Below, in pieces: positions 34,021 through 44,986 of a stretch of 64,000 bases of DNA. Each line of letters starts with the position of its first letter. Within the stretch, counting starts at the first letter, position 1. The stretch comes from Pyrenophora tritici-repentis (taxonomy: Eukaryota; Ascomycota; Dothideomycetes; Pleosporales; Pleosporaceae). Location: contig NC_089392.1 in NCBI RefSeq assembly GCF_003171515.1, forward strand, positions 2,542,001 to 2,606,000, in the 5' to 3' direction. A model generated the notes under the pieces. The model did not search any database and had not been told where the DNA came from. It worked only from the letters and a program-made list of their open reading frames with translations. Both the position numbers and the translations under genes were made by a program.

Positions 34021-37000
34021 ATGCGTCTTCTGCAGTTGAAGGCCGATGACAGCCTCAGCCTTGTCGAATTCATGGACAGAGATCCCGAGACTTATGCCAT
34101 TCTCTCATATACCTGGGGCCCGAATAACGAGGAAATCACGTATCAGGACTTGCTCAGCGGCACAGGAGGCAGAAAAATGCTACGTCTATCTCTCTGATGT
34201 GTCATGCGGAGCAGACAGCGTGGCTTTATTCCCATAAAACAGATGGTTCACCCGAGTATGGACGCTTCAAGAGCTTCTTGCACCAAACAGCGTGGAACTC
34301 TTTTCGCTAGAAGGAAACATTCTCGGAGACAAGCATACAAGAGCGCAAGAGATATCTGAGGTTATAGACATAGCAATTGAAGCTATCAGAGGAGAGCCTA
34401 TGTCTCAATACAGCGTTGGAGAAAGAATGACATGGGCCAAAAGAAGAACGACTACGCGCAAGGAAGATGCGGTATACTCTCTGCTAGGAATCTTCGATAT
34501 CCAAATGCCTCTCTTATACGGCGAAGGCGAAGAGAAAACTCGTAGACGACTACACAAAGAAATAAGAGAATTTTCAACAGATACTTCAATGGATACCAAA
34601 GACCTTGCTAGAGAGGTACAGATTAGCAAAATACACCGGTGGCTGTCACCACCGGATCCATCAGTCAGCTACCAGAAGGCTCTCAGACAACGGCAGCATG
34701 GCACAGGCCTCTGGTTTCTATGTGGAGAACAGTACAAGATCTGGAAGACAAGCGCTGCATCATTATTGTGGCTGTATGGCATTCCAGGCTGCGGCAAGAC
34801 TATCCTTGGTTCGACTACTCTACAGGATCTTCTCCAATATTGTGATCATCATACAGGCAACATCGTGGCGTACTTTTACTTCGACTTCAGCGATGTGCAG
34901 AAGCAGAACGAGGAGTGGATGCTGCGCTCGTTGTTCTGTCAACTCTTACGTCACACTGAGGGCTCATCTCCCAAAGTTGAGGATTTCTATACCTCACACG
35001 GAAACGGGGCCACACAGCCTTCGCTTGATGCACTCCTAGATATGTTGCGAGCGACGATAGAGCAATTACCACAAGTCTATGTCGTGCTTGATGCATTGGA
35101 TGAGTGTAGCCAACGGGATGATTTGATGGAGATCATCGAGACTGTAACTAGATGGGACCTTCAGAACATGCATCTCATTATAACGAGTCGGCGGGAGCGA
35201 GACATCGAAAGTTCACTAGATGGGCTTGTCGATACACATAATGCCATCTGCCTCCAGAGCGACGAGGTGGACAAAGATATACACCAGTACGTTCGGCAGC
35301 GCCTCTCTGATGACAAAGGCTTGAGTAAATGGGCAAGAGACGTCACACTCCAGCAAGAGATCGAGACTGCCATATTGAAGGGTTCCAAGGGAATGTTTGT
35401 CTCTCTAAACCCCAAGAATCTTCCAAGATTGATGATAGTGCTAGGTTTCGACGGGCTGTGTGCCAGCTTGACACCCTAGGAAAATGCCGTAACCGAGCAA
35501 AGCTACGGACAGCGCTCGCGACAATATCGTCAACACTAGACAAGACATATGAGCGTATATTAGCTAACATCTCTGAAGAAGATACCGGATACGCCATTCG
35601 CATTCTGCAATAGGTGGCGTTTTCCGAAGACCACTATCGTTGGACGAACTCGCAGAAGTGATCGCCATCGATGTAGCACGCAAACCGGCATTTGATAGCG
35701 ACGAAATACTAGAAGACCCTCAAGAGGTTTTCAATATCTGCTCTAGTCTTGTGACTATCTCAACAGAAACTACGCACTATCGAGGTACCCTAGAAGGACC
35801 ATATACTAGCTCAACAAGGCAAGTGGTTATACTTGCGCACTACTCCGTCAAGGAATACCTCGTATCTGACAGGATTCGGCGATGTCAGACAGCACATTAT
35901 GACATACAAGCAATAGAATGCCATAACAGGATAGCTGTAGCCTACCTAAGCTACCTTGAACAGTTCCAGGATCCTAGAATCATGGATCAAGATGTTCTAA
36001 GTCAGTACCCACTAGCAAGCTACTCCGCGGAATACTGGGCAAACCACATCAACAGATCCGAACATCCCTCGGCATCGACTAGCTCAGCCGCACTACGACT
36101 ACTGTCAAAAGACAACATTGCTTACTTGATTTGGAATCGCATATGTGATGGATTCAGTCACTTTTCTACGCCAGGCCACAAAGGAGATTTAAAAGATCCC
36201 ATATATCATGCTTCTAGCTTGGGTCGTGAAGAGATAGTGAAGTTGCTACTCGAGCGAGACACTGACATCAACGGAGGACATCAAGACCTTGGGGGCGCTC
36301 TTGTTGCAGCTTGCGAAATAAGTCACGAGGCAATAGTGACTTTGTTGCTCAATCGAGGGGCTGACCCCAATAGCAATTCAGATGGCTATACTGCTCTTAA
36401 AAGGGCTGTGGATTCCTGCCACAAAGCAATAGTAAAGCTGTTGATCAACCAAGGCGCTAGTGTGAATGATTTGGACGGAAACAGTTCTGCTCTTGTGCGC
36501 GCTGTGACATTGAACGAGAGAGGGATATCAGAATTATTACTTGATGGGGGCGCTGCCTTGAATGATGGGTATGGAGATAGTCGAGCTCTTGAGGAAGCCA
36601 CAAGCTGGGGCGATAAAGAGATGGTGAATCTATTACTCAGTCGAGGTGCTTCTGTGGGAAACACGAACGGAAAAAGTTACTCTCTCGAAGAGGCTACAAT
36701 GATGGATAGAAGGGAGATTGTAACGTTATTGCTCGATCGGGGTGCTTCTGTGAACAATACGAACAGAGAAAGCAACCCTCTCAATACGGCTATATTGCTA
36801 GGCAGAAAGGAGATAGTAGCGCTATTTCTCGATCGAGGTGCTGCTACTAACTGGGATGATGGAACTAGTGCTCTTGAGATAGCACTAAAATCTCCCTGTG
36901 AGGAGATTGTAGTGCTATTACTTGATCGAGGTGCTGCAGATAACGGGCCAGATGGCTGTAGTGACGCTCTCGATGTGGCTTTGAAACGCGGAAAACAGGA

Positions 37001-37073
37001 GCTAGTGGATCTGTTGATAGCAAACGGGGCGAAGCTAAGACCTAACAACGACATGGATATGGATTTCAATTAA
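34021..37073 (+). pseudogene. Decayed HET-NACHT-ankyrin gene (NLR-like, heterokaryon incompatibility type)
   Basis: The start at 34021 reads MRLLQL...ETYAILSYTWG, the N-terminal signature of the HET domain. About 100 residues of the HET core are then missing, and the frame resumes at about 34174 with KCYVYLSDVSC, stops at 34235 (TAA), and resumes as WFTRVWTLQELLAP. The next part (to 35394) has the HET end and a NACHT NTPase: Walker A GIPGCGKT, Walker B VYVVLDALDEC, and the TSRR sensor motif. A 50-nt intron (GTTTGT...GCTAG, 35395-35444) is needed to continue to GMF-RRAVCQLDTL. A TGG-to-TAG stop at 35611 and a one-base deletion near 35629 break the frame again; the remainder (to 37073) has nine ankyrin repeats of about 33 residues. 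Such proteins mediate fungal allorecognition. With at least four lesions this copy is probably inactive. Confidence 0.82.
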
Positions 37074-37854
37074 CGACACGGATACAGATAGCAATGAGTG
37101 CTAGTCCAAAGATATCTCTCAATCATCACATCATAGTACAGTCTATTTGGTGTTACCGGTATCGCTCACTCACTCAATTCATATAGGTCGTAAGCATTGC
37201 ATCGCTGCAGAACAAGAAGTGTGCATAGCATACTATCGAGATATTTTCGACTTCATTTTGGTAATAAAACGAATATATGTGACAGTCCTATCACAAACTG
37301 AAAGTGCGGTACCATACGCTCACATCCTATGGATTCATCAGCCTACTACTCTCCACACCATATCTTACCGAGAACCGTCGTACCAACCAAAAAGAAAAGC
37401 TAGTCGACTTTGATTGCGGTGTCGAGCTTAGGCTTTAAAGCTTTCCAAGGGAACTATATGGACGTAAGGAATCTCGAGGGCTTGTCGCCCACGTAGTTTT
37501 AAACTCCCCTTTGGCCAGAATACTCTTTTTCCATGAATTAGCCTTGAGGAAAGTAATACAGTGATACAGCGTACACATTATTGATGACAAGATGACTGAA
37601 GCATGAAAACTCATTGCTGGTATATTAATCTAAAACTCCACAAATGCCAGACCGCCACACGACACGTTCCTCCCATACGAAAGCAAAAAGGGTATTACTC
37701 GCTCAAACGTCGAACTCTCTATGATAACGCCACGCTATAAATGCAAATACGCCCGCCCACGCCAACAGAGAAGAAACGAGTAGGGGTTCTCTTCGATCAC
37801 AAATTTGCTACGTCGATGTAATCATTTAAGGACTTTTGGATGCGGGCTCCCATA
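37074..37854. other. Intergenic, 3' flanks
   Basis: Gap between the HET pseudogene and the lipase gene (convergent). Nothing recognised. Confidence 0.45.
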
Positions 37855-39273
37855 TCAGACCTCGAAATTGTCAAGCCAGTGCTTGACCACGACCCTACCC
37901 TCATCGAACGAGCTTTTATCTGTGCGAACGATGATAGCAGCGTGGGAGTGACGGTGCTTATGAATGTACACAGGATTTTTCTTGAACCCGACACTATCGA
38001 GCGCCTCGATCATCTTGAATTGGTCGTCTGTGAGTGCTAGAGTGGGGAACTCGAGGGCCAGGCCCTGTTTTCGCTCTTGAATAGAGCTGGCGCCGGAACT
38101 AGACGCTTTCTGGACAGACTGTGCATTCGATTCGACGTCGGTACTAGCGTCACTCAGATACTCCTGTCCTTGCGCGTGGTTTGCATGCTCGACGGCCTGG
38201 ATCATGAGCGGTATGCGGTAGCGGGCGTAGTCGATGCCGGATTTGCCTTGCTCGTGGAGTTGAATGCGCTGGTGGCTACGGATCGACTGAACGGCGGAAT
38301 GGATGAGGAATGCCGACACGCCAATCGGGATAAAAACACTGAGAACGGCGACCATGGATGCGCGTCCCAATATCGTCCTTGTGCCCTGTGCAAATCGTTG
38401 CACAAAAGCTGGTGGTTCTTCCGGCTCCTTTGGCGATACCGGATTGTCACTGTCGACTATGACCTCCTCATAACCCGATATGTAGTTTATTTTGAAGCTG
38501 TCTAATTCCACATAAGGATCGGTCCGTGAAATAGCGGCAGTGTAGTAGGTGACGGAGCGATCGCCGCGGATATTTGCGTATAGGCTTCTGTGCTTGAACT
38601 GCGCGAGCGCTCTGATAAATATGCTCTCGGGGTCTGCGAGGACAGCTAGTAGTGGTCGACCGGTATCTTTAAATTGGTCTACACAGAAAAGTTGTCTGCC
38701 GCTGAGAGATAGTGTGCGACCGGCGAGGACGTTCCATAGGTGGCTGGGGTAGCCTTTGAGAGGTGTTCTTACGCCGAGATGCGGTGTCGCAAAGGTTGTA
38801 AAGTTCTGGAAAGATTAGGAAACGTTGGCAGATTTCCATGGATATACGTACAACGGGCTGTATCTTCTCAAATACCCCGCGGTGATAGAGCAGGCCGATC
38901 GCATAGCGTGCTATTAAACCTCCCAATGAGTATCCAACTATACTAATCTTAGTTATGTCGTGCCCACTGTCTGCCAGCTGTTCCAGTGCGTCCTCGACCT
39001 CTTCAGCGACGCGCTCGCCGCCCGTGTTTACACCATCGTATGTAAATGTTCCGGCGTTGCGCTTGGTTACGAGTACGTGGACTTTGTCTTGAGGAAATCT
39101 CTCGCTCAAAGTGTCGCTCACGTATTTCAGATGCTCTGGGACTCCCCATAGGCTGGTCGTGGTCAGCGCAGGTGTTCTTTCCTTGCTACGATATGGAGTG
39201 GCGGGACGTTCTGGGAGACGTACCCATGGACGAGGACACAAAGGTGGTCGGCTTTTTTAGCTGTAGTATTCAT
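37855..39273 (-). CDS. DUF676-family serine esterase/lipase (ROG1/LPL1-like)
   Basis: Three exons on the minus strand (39273-39224, 39152-38852, 38805-37855) with introns of 71 nt (GTACGT...ACCAG) and 46 nt (GTACGT...TTCCAG) give 433 residues. The N-terminus reads HLCVLVHGLWG, the oxyanion-hole HG of alpha/beta hydrolases. The nucleophile is Ser92 in GYSLGG, followed by LIARYAIG. FATPHLG and FKDTGRPLL are typical of DUF676. A hydrophobic segment near residues 298-315 (MVAVLSVFIPIGVSAFLI) could anchor it to a membrane or lipid droplet, as for yeast Lpl1/Rog1 phospholipase or monoacylglycerol lipase. The last third is a polar tail. Substrate is inferred only at family level. Confidence 0.88.
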
Positions 39274-39990
39274 GTTTATATTACGCGATTTCCTGGTCTA
39301 AGGGGTGCAAAGCGCGGGTTGAATGTGATGTCCTGTGAAGATAGTGTTGGTGAAAGGCGCGAGCAGTCTCGAAAGCCAGGCGAGTGCCAATGGTGTTGAG
39401 TAAGACGGTGAAATTGATGGTTTCGGTTTAAATTGGAAATCTAGACATACAATCATCCAGGGTGGCGCAGGACTTATACGTCTCTAGCAATTGAAGGCGA
39501 CGACGAGAAGTGGCTTCGCGGCGTCATGACATCGGGGTTAAGCAGCTGCATCTCCGGCGCATTCGCCGCATCTTTCGCCCGTCCTGGCCTGGACCCGAGG
39601 CTTAGCGCTGTCTCGGGACAACCCAGACCCGTTGCCGCTCGCAAGGCTGTGGCTGAGGCAAACTCACCCGTCCAGCGTCACCTTCACTGTCTGGCTAGCG
39701 TTAGCTTCGTTGGGGGGTCCACTGAGGCTATACAGTTGAGTTCTTCTTGCGGCTTAGATTGTCAACACGACACGGTTTTAGACAGCAAACGCGAACACTA
39801 CTAGCGCGTGCACGCTTTCACCTGTCGCCCTTGCATTCGCACGTATTGACGCGCAGTAAGCTCTCGCATCAATTACACATACTTTATTTCATCAAATTGA
39901 CAAACTCTTAACATCGACAGCTTGGTAGGTTATGCGCGCACCAATTACTTTTTCACTGTCAACAAAGAGCTCATCGGACTTGTATCAGCC
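39274..39990. other. Intergenic, divergent promoters of lipase and REX3
   Basis: No gene that I can support. A 92-aa Ala/Ser-rich frame at 39526 lacks any recognisable feature. Confidence 0.45.
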
Positions 39991-41967
39991 ATGTGGCCCT
40001 CAATACCCGCATACAGGAGCTTCGCAAGCATAGCATGTCCATCGGCAGCAACTTGTGAGCTACCCAACTGCATCTTCAGTCATGATGCGTTGAAGAAAAC
40101 TACGGCACGGCGCTCCCCAGTACCAGTCACAACAACATATGATCGCGAGCAAAACGCTAAGCGCCTGAAGCTCGAAGACGATGTCAAGGAGCGTGTGGTT
40201 CAGGACGTTCCCGTGCCTGCCAAGACAAAACCGGATATCTTTGTTGATTTGACCAAGGACAAAGCAACCCCAGCAGTCAAAAATGCGACTACAGTCAAGA
40301 CAGCACCTTCAAAAACACATCCCATGAATGATACACCTCCTGCGCTCCCGTCGTCTGCGACGCGGCCAATATCACCACCCCCCGCTGCAACCATGGCCAA
40401 AGCTGTTATCAATCCCGATGCTCCAGTCGCTCTATTGCCACGCAAACTAAACAAAGAGCCGGCAAACTTCACTAAGAGAGTCACTCTCCTCAAAGCGTTA
40501 CATGGTTATATGAAACCGCAAAACGACAAGCTGCTCAAGGCAGTCAAGCCTGAGATAAGAGCTCTGCACTTGTCTGCAAACCAACTCAATAAGCTGGCAG
40601 TCGACGAGGAAGAGAAAATAGCTACATCAAACCCTTCAGTATATGAGAATATTCTGAAGCAGCGGCTAATGAAACTCAAGACCATGACACCAGAAGTATG
40701 GGTCAAGGAAAGGCGGGAGGCTATGGCTAAGCAGAGTGGAGAGCCAGCAAAGAAGCCACCGCCCAAGAAAGTTCATACAGGACTGACACCGAAAGAAGAA
40801 GTCACGTTCCTCTCTGTCCTCAAGTGCCCACAGGAGGGTCTGGATGCGCATGGTTATGTTACGAAACTGCCTGCAGACGCTGATTTGACCGAGACACATT
40901 CAGCACTCGAGTTAGCTGATTGCTGGGAACAATGTGACCGCTGCAGCACTCGCTTCCAAGTATTTCCGGAACGAAGGGAAGAAGACGGTATGTTTACAAC
41001 AGGAGGAGAATGCAAATATCATTGGGGCAAACGCATCTTTCCTAAGAAGTCAAGAGGTGCTCCCGCAGAACCAACCCGCTTGACTTGCTGTAGCGCCGAA
41101 GTGGGTTCACCCGGCTGCACTACCCACGACACTCATGTCTATAGCGTCAAAAACTCCAAACGACTTTCCCTCATCATGCCGTTCATCGAGACGCCAGAAA
41201 ATGAAAAGGTTCCTGAGAAATCGGCTGTTTGCTTCGACTGTGAGATGGGTTATACCACCAATGGCCTAGAGATGCTTCGTCTGACGGCCATATCATGGCC
41301 ACAGCACAAGCCACTCGTGGATGTTCTGGTTCGTCCTCTGGGTCATTTGTTAGACGTCAACACCCGTTTCTCTGGTATTACCATGGATCAATTCGTCAAC
41401 GCCAAGCCCTACGACCCGGAAAATCCCAAGCCTATCCGCAAAGACCTCCGCATCGTTGAGTCACCGTATGTAGCACGCGATCTCTTCCTTTCCCACGTCT
41501 CTCCCCAGACACCGGTCGTAGGTCACGCCCTGGAAAACGACCTCAACACTATCCGCCTCATCCATCCCAACATCATCGACACCGTTCTTCTGTTTCCAAC
41601 ACGCCAAGGCCTGCCTTTTCGCCATGGTCTGCGCAAGCTCGCAAAAGACTACCTTGAAGAAGATATTCAGCAGGGCGGGGCCGCCGGACACGACAGTTTT
41701 GAGGATGCTCGAACCACAGGCGAATTAGTTAGGTTCAAGGTCAAAGAGAAGTGGCAGCTTATGAAGGCGGAAGGATGGGAGATAAGGGATGATGGTGTAC
41801 ATCCGCCTATACCCGCCGAGGCTCCGCCAAAGCATGCTCCGTCTGCTCCGTCCATGGTACCAGAGGCCAAGATGGCGGTCCTTGAAGGGGCTCCAGCAGT
41901 CAAAAGGAAGATTGAGGAGGATGGAACTCTTAATAAGCTTCCGGCTAAGAAGCTGGAGGAAGAGTGA
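39991..41967 (+). CDS. REX3: RNA exonuclease of the REX1/REX3 family
   Basis: The ATG at 39991 (MWPSIPAYRSFASIACP) is chosen over upstream non-ATG codons; the product has 658 residues. Residues about 14-32 form a C-x5-C-x4-C-x3-H zinc finger (CPSAATCELPNCIFSH). A Pro/Thr-rich linker follows. The C-terminal domain is a DEDDh exonuclease: FDCEMGY (first Asp and Glu), HALENDL (Asp), and GHDSFEDA (His and Asp). A Cys-rich segment with CDRCSTRF precedes it. The family trims the 3' ends of 5S rRNA, RNase MRP RNA and snRNAs. The C-terminus is a K/E-rich tail. Nuclear location is likely. Confidence 0.9.
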   Translation: MWPSIPAYRSFASIACPSAATCELPNCIFSHDALKKTTARRSPVPVTTTYDREQNAKRLKLEDDVKERVVQDVPVPAKTKPDIFVDLTKDKATPAVKNATTVKTAPSKTHPMNDTPPALPSSATRPISPPPAATMAKAVINPDAPVALLPRKLNKEPANFTKRVTLLKALHGYMKPQNDKLLKAVKPEIRALHLSANQLNKLAVDEEEKIATSNPSVYENILKQRLMKLKTMTPEVWVKERREAMAKQSGEPAKKPPPKKVHTGLTPKEEVTFLSVLKCPQEGLDAHGYVTKLPADADLTETHSALELADCWEQCDRCSTRFQVFPERREEDGMFTTGGECKYHWGKRIFPKKSRGAPAEPTRLTCCSAEVGSPGCTTHDTHVYSVKNSKRLSLIMPFIETPENEKVPEKSAVCFDCEMGYTTNGLEMLRLTAISWPQHKPLVDVLVRPLGHLLDVNTRFSGITMDQFVNAKPYDPENPKPIRKDLRIVESPYVARDLFLSHVSPQTPVVGHALENDLNTIRLIHPNIIDTVLLFPTRQGLPFRHGLRKLAKDYLEEDIQQGGAAGHDSFEDARTTGELVRFKVKEKWQLMKAEGWEIRDDGVHPPIPAEAPPKHAPSAPSMVPEAKMAVLEGAPAVKRKIEEDGTLNKLPAKKLEEE

Positions 41968-42453
41968 TTTTGCTGAGCATGGGGACGAAATGTATATTAT
42001 GGAGACATGGGAGGCATTGGACAGGGAGCGACCCGCGTGCGAAAATGGTATGAAGGGGAGGTTGATGCAGGAAGCTTGATAGGGGAAGCATGTGCCTTTC
42101 TGAACCTAGCAATTCTGGGTAAAAGACTACAGGTAGATGTAGCATGGCATGTGCTATGCACTATGCGATCATGTGACACCGACATAGCTTCGAATGCCTC
42201 CCCATGGAACTCAGAAGCTGAGTTTTGAGTAAAGATACACCTCAAAAATCGTGTCTCCTCAGGATGGCCAACCCTTTTCCTTCCCCCATCGCCCTCTGGC
42301 TCAAATTCTTCTCACCCCTGCGCCCGCTCCTCCATTCGCTGCCTGATCCTCTTCATCCGCCTCATGCCCACACAACCCATCTTCCAGATGCCGTGACAGC
42401 ATCTCCCTACGCGAGATCAAAAAGAAATAACCCTATCTCTCCCCCTTCCCTCT
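41968..42453. other. Intergenic between convergent REX3 and PCC1
   Basis: Contains pyrimidine-rich 3' flank; no gene seen. Confidence 0.45.
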
Positions 42454-42927
42454 TCACCCCACCTTCAACCCCTGCACCCCATCCAGCCCCTCTCTCGTCG
42501 CCTCATAAACAACATCCGTATCCAAATCCTTCATCACGCCGATAACAACGCCGATGCTTTCTATGAAGCCGTTTACAGCGACACGTAGCATGCGGTTTGT
42601 GGTGGCAGCGTAGTTTACTTTGAGGACTGATGTTTCGGCGTCGGAGTTGGTGCTGTTGGGATTTGAGGGTGCGGGGTCCGATGTGGAATTGGAGGGGGTG
42701 GTGAGGGAAAAGGAGCGCCAGACGAGGGGTGAGAGTTCTGCGTCAACGGAGAGGGCGCGGAGGGCGGTGCTGGCGAGGTGTGTGCTGGGGAAGGGGATGT
42801 GGAGGGTTCTGTGGGAGGGGGGGGTTAGTTGGTTGGTGTAGGAGATGGGATGGGAGAGTGATGGGGAACGGGGAACGTACAGAGTGCAGGGAAATTCGGT
42901 TGCGTTCCAGTCTGGTTGGCTTGCCAT
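42454..42927 (-). CDS. PCC1: EKC/KEOPS complex subunit Pcc1
   Basis: Exons 42927-42881 and 42808-42454 join across a 72-nt intron (GTACGT...CCACAG), giving FPCTL-TLHIPFPSTHLAS; the product has 133 residues. The LHIPFPSTHLA stretch, the central VLKVNYAATTNRMLRVAVNGFIESIGVVIGVM and the length are the Pcc1/CTAG signature. Pcc1 dimerises within KEOPS, which makes the t6A37 modification on tRNAs reading ANN codons and helps telomere upkeep. The Ser/Asn/Pro-rich loop of about 20 residues in the middle is longer than usual. Without the splice the N-terminus contains a low-quality insert, which supports the intron. Confidence 0.9.
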   Translation of the reverse strand: MASQPDWNATEFPCTLYVPRSPSLSHPISYTNQLTPPSHRTLHIPFPSTHLASTALRALSVDAELSPLVWRSFSLTTPSNSTSDPAPSNPNSTNSDAETSVLKVNYAATTNRMLRVAVNGFIESIGVVIGVMKDLDTDVVYEATREGLDGVQGLKVG

Positions 42928-43449
42928 GATGATCTTGTTTCGGTGGTATATGCGACTGTGACTCTAGATGAGGTTTTCCGCGCTTGACTTCGAGAGGGAT
43001 TGGAGAGTGGTAGTATTGTGTTGTGACTTTGTGGTGTTTGCTGGAGCTTGTACCGAGCAGTTGGCCGTGAAGTTTGAAAACGTAAGCGTAGTTTGCTGCA
43101 ATTAATTGTAGGGATCAATACTACTTACAGTTCGCTATCGATTGCGATGAGGCTCAAATCGCAAAATGTGGGGGAGGGGTAAGATCACGTCTTGATGCAG
43201 TAAGGCGCAGAAGCTATGACGATCTAAACCCATGTCAGGTACATTTCAACAGCGTCATACATCATCATATGCTAGCTTCACGGTACAAGCGCGTCATGTC
43301 TATCTTGCCATGGCATACCTCGGCCATTTCCTTTTCTTCCCTGTTATCATCCTCAATCTCAATCTCATAAAAGCACCAACCTAATCAATTCCATCTCGAT
43401 TGACTCACAACATCCAACACCTCAACAACACTCCACGAAGCCACCAAGC
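42928..43449. other. Intergenic, divergent promoters
   Basis: 5' flanks of PCC1 and the small protein at 43450. No gene seen. Confidence 0.45.
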
Positions 43450-43906
43450 ATGTTCCGCACCACCATGATCAGGTCCACACGGACCCTGCGTCTCAGCGTC
43501 CCCTCAGCACGTCCTTTCTCGCTCTCAACATCACGAAACGTCGAGCAGTACCCGAACGATCTAAGCACAAACTCCAAGACCAAAACGGACAAATACGACA
43601 GCGATAGCCCGCATGCGGTACAAGATAAGGTCAAACAGGGCGATACGCACAACGTGCAAGAAAGCAATGCGAAGGCAGGTATAGAGTAAGCGGTCCCAGG
43701 TCTTTCCTCCAAGGGAAAGACATCATGGTTCCACGAGGCAAGAACAGCTAACTCAACGTAGTAGCGCGCGCAAGGAGGGGTCAGGTGGCCATGCGACTGA
43801 GGGCAAAGACTCAGCGGGTGGAAAAGAGACGGCGAAGAAAGAGTTCCCTGAAGCTCCGGATCCAGCGATTGGTATGCAGGATGAGAGGGGTGGACGGGGT
43901 GCTTAG
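43450..43906 (+). CDS. Small hydrophilic protein, probably mitochondrial, unknown function
   Basis: Exons 43450-43685 and 43762-43906 are joined by a 76-nt intron (GTAAGC...ACGTAG) with junction AGI-D-SARKEG, giving 126 residues. The first 30 residues are rich in Arg, Ser, Thr and Leu with no acids (FRTTMIRSTRTLRLSVPSARP), a likely mitochondrial presequence, and the following FSLSTSRN resembles a cleavage region. The rest is very hydrophilic, with Gly, Lys, Glu and Asp (GGHATEGKDSAGGKETAKKE). I know similar short conserved fungal proteins but no function. Confidence 0.65.
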
Positions 43907-44414
43907 GCTGGTGGCCGAAGATGGTGTAACTTCCAAGGTTGAAAATGAATGTTGTTATGCAGGGGCCAATGAGTTTGCACGTGTTATGTTAACTTCGCAC
44001 TAACAACTATACGGGAATTCATCTTCAATATGCCAAGAAGTATTGTATCATGCAACCAATGGGGGTATCACAAAAACCAAAAAAATCAGAGCCGTTACGA
44101 TCCTTGACCGGTTTCCATGCGTTAAGCAGGTTACTCACAGCTTGTATCAATCTTCCTCACGTTCCCTCGCGCCTGTACATGGTAAGTTATACGTTCCTAA
44201 AATTCTGACAGGACGCTTTATTCTTACTTTTTGTGGCAAAAGCACGAGCAGTTGCTAGATCCTCCAGAATAACACATGTATACAGCGACCATGTCTGTGA
44301 ATGCTCAGTGTGGAAAAGAAAGTTGCTCCCTGACGTTAGTCTGCATGATGGTTGTGCGTGTGTCGGTAAGAGCCCATCTGCTTCTAGGTAAAATATTAAC
44401 TCTCCAGTTTCTTA
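43907..44414. other. Intergenic, start of the gene-poor segment
   Basis: No supported gene; only short random frames. Confidence 0.4.
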
Positions 44415-44564
44415 TCAGGCAGACTTTGGAAGAAGCGTATACTTACGAAGGTGGGTTTGTTTAGATTGACGTCGAACGTACATCTTGTAGACCAGCCATA
44501 TTGTCGACGGGCAAGACACGAGCAGTGCGATGATGGCGATGATGCTCTGGGTGTCGAGAGCCAT
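44415..44564 (-). CDS. Candidate very small single-pass membrane protein
   Basis: An ATG at 44564 opens a 49-residue frame with a hydrophobic span (SIIAIIALLVSCPSTIWLV) followed by a basic stretch (KMYVRRQSKQ), i.e. a positive-inside membrane anchor. A GTAAGT lies near the end of the frame and a CCTAG acceptor follows, so a second exon is possible. Short membrane peptides of this type occur in fungal genomes, but no family is certain. Confidence 0.35.
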   Translation of the reverse strand: MALDTQSIIAIIALLVSCPSTIWLVYKMYVRRQSKQTHLRKYTLLPKSA

Positions 44565-44842
44565 TTTTCTTTCTTTCAGGGGCGTATTTTCTCGTCGTTT
44601 GCTTGCGTTTGGTGGGTAATGTAGGCAATATTTATGATTCTTTTTTCGGTTTGAGGTTTACGATGATAATGCTATAGGAAATGTATATGTCGTTAGACTA
44701 GGCTGTTTCCACGCATGGCAGTATGTTGTGCTACCAGAGAGTTACACCATCGTGGATGTCCTGTTTCCGTCCTCAGAAGAACGGGCTGACCCTGGTCACC
44801 ATAACCCGTTGGTCGGACCCGTGGCTAACAACATGCATATGC

Positions 44843-44986
44843 CTACTCTCCAGACTCCGCAACAATCAATCGATTGACATGATTGATTCCTATATAGGTT
44901 AAAGAATTACTTCATTAGGCAGCCTTTAACCTAGATAGGAATCAATCATGCCGATCCGATTGATTGTTGCGGAGTCTGCTACTCTC
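44843..44986. mobile_element. hAT-like MITE, copy 1, with 8-bp target-site duplication
   Basis: A 128-bp element (44851-44978) starts CAGACTCCGCAACAATCAAT and ends with its inverted form; the two arms of about 54 bp are imperfect inverted repeats. It is flanked on both sides by CTACTCTC (44843-44850 and 44979-44986), an exact 8-bp duplication. The short length, lack of coding capacity, CAG...CTG ends and 8-bp duplication are those of hAT-superfamily MITEs. Confidence 0.85.

Noticed and set aside
43422..43712. 96-aa minus-strand frame antisense to the small mitochondrial-type protein
   Set aside because: Hydrophobic look arises from the antisense of a Ser/Arg-rich leader; the plus-strand gene with a proper intron explains the locus better.
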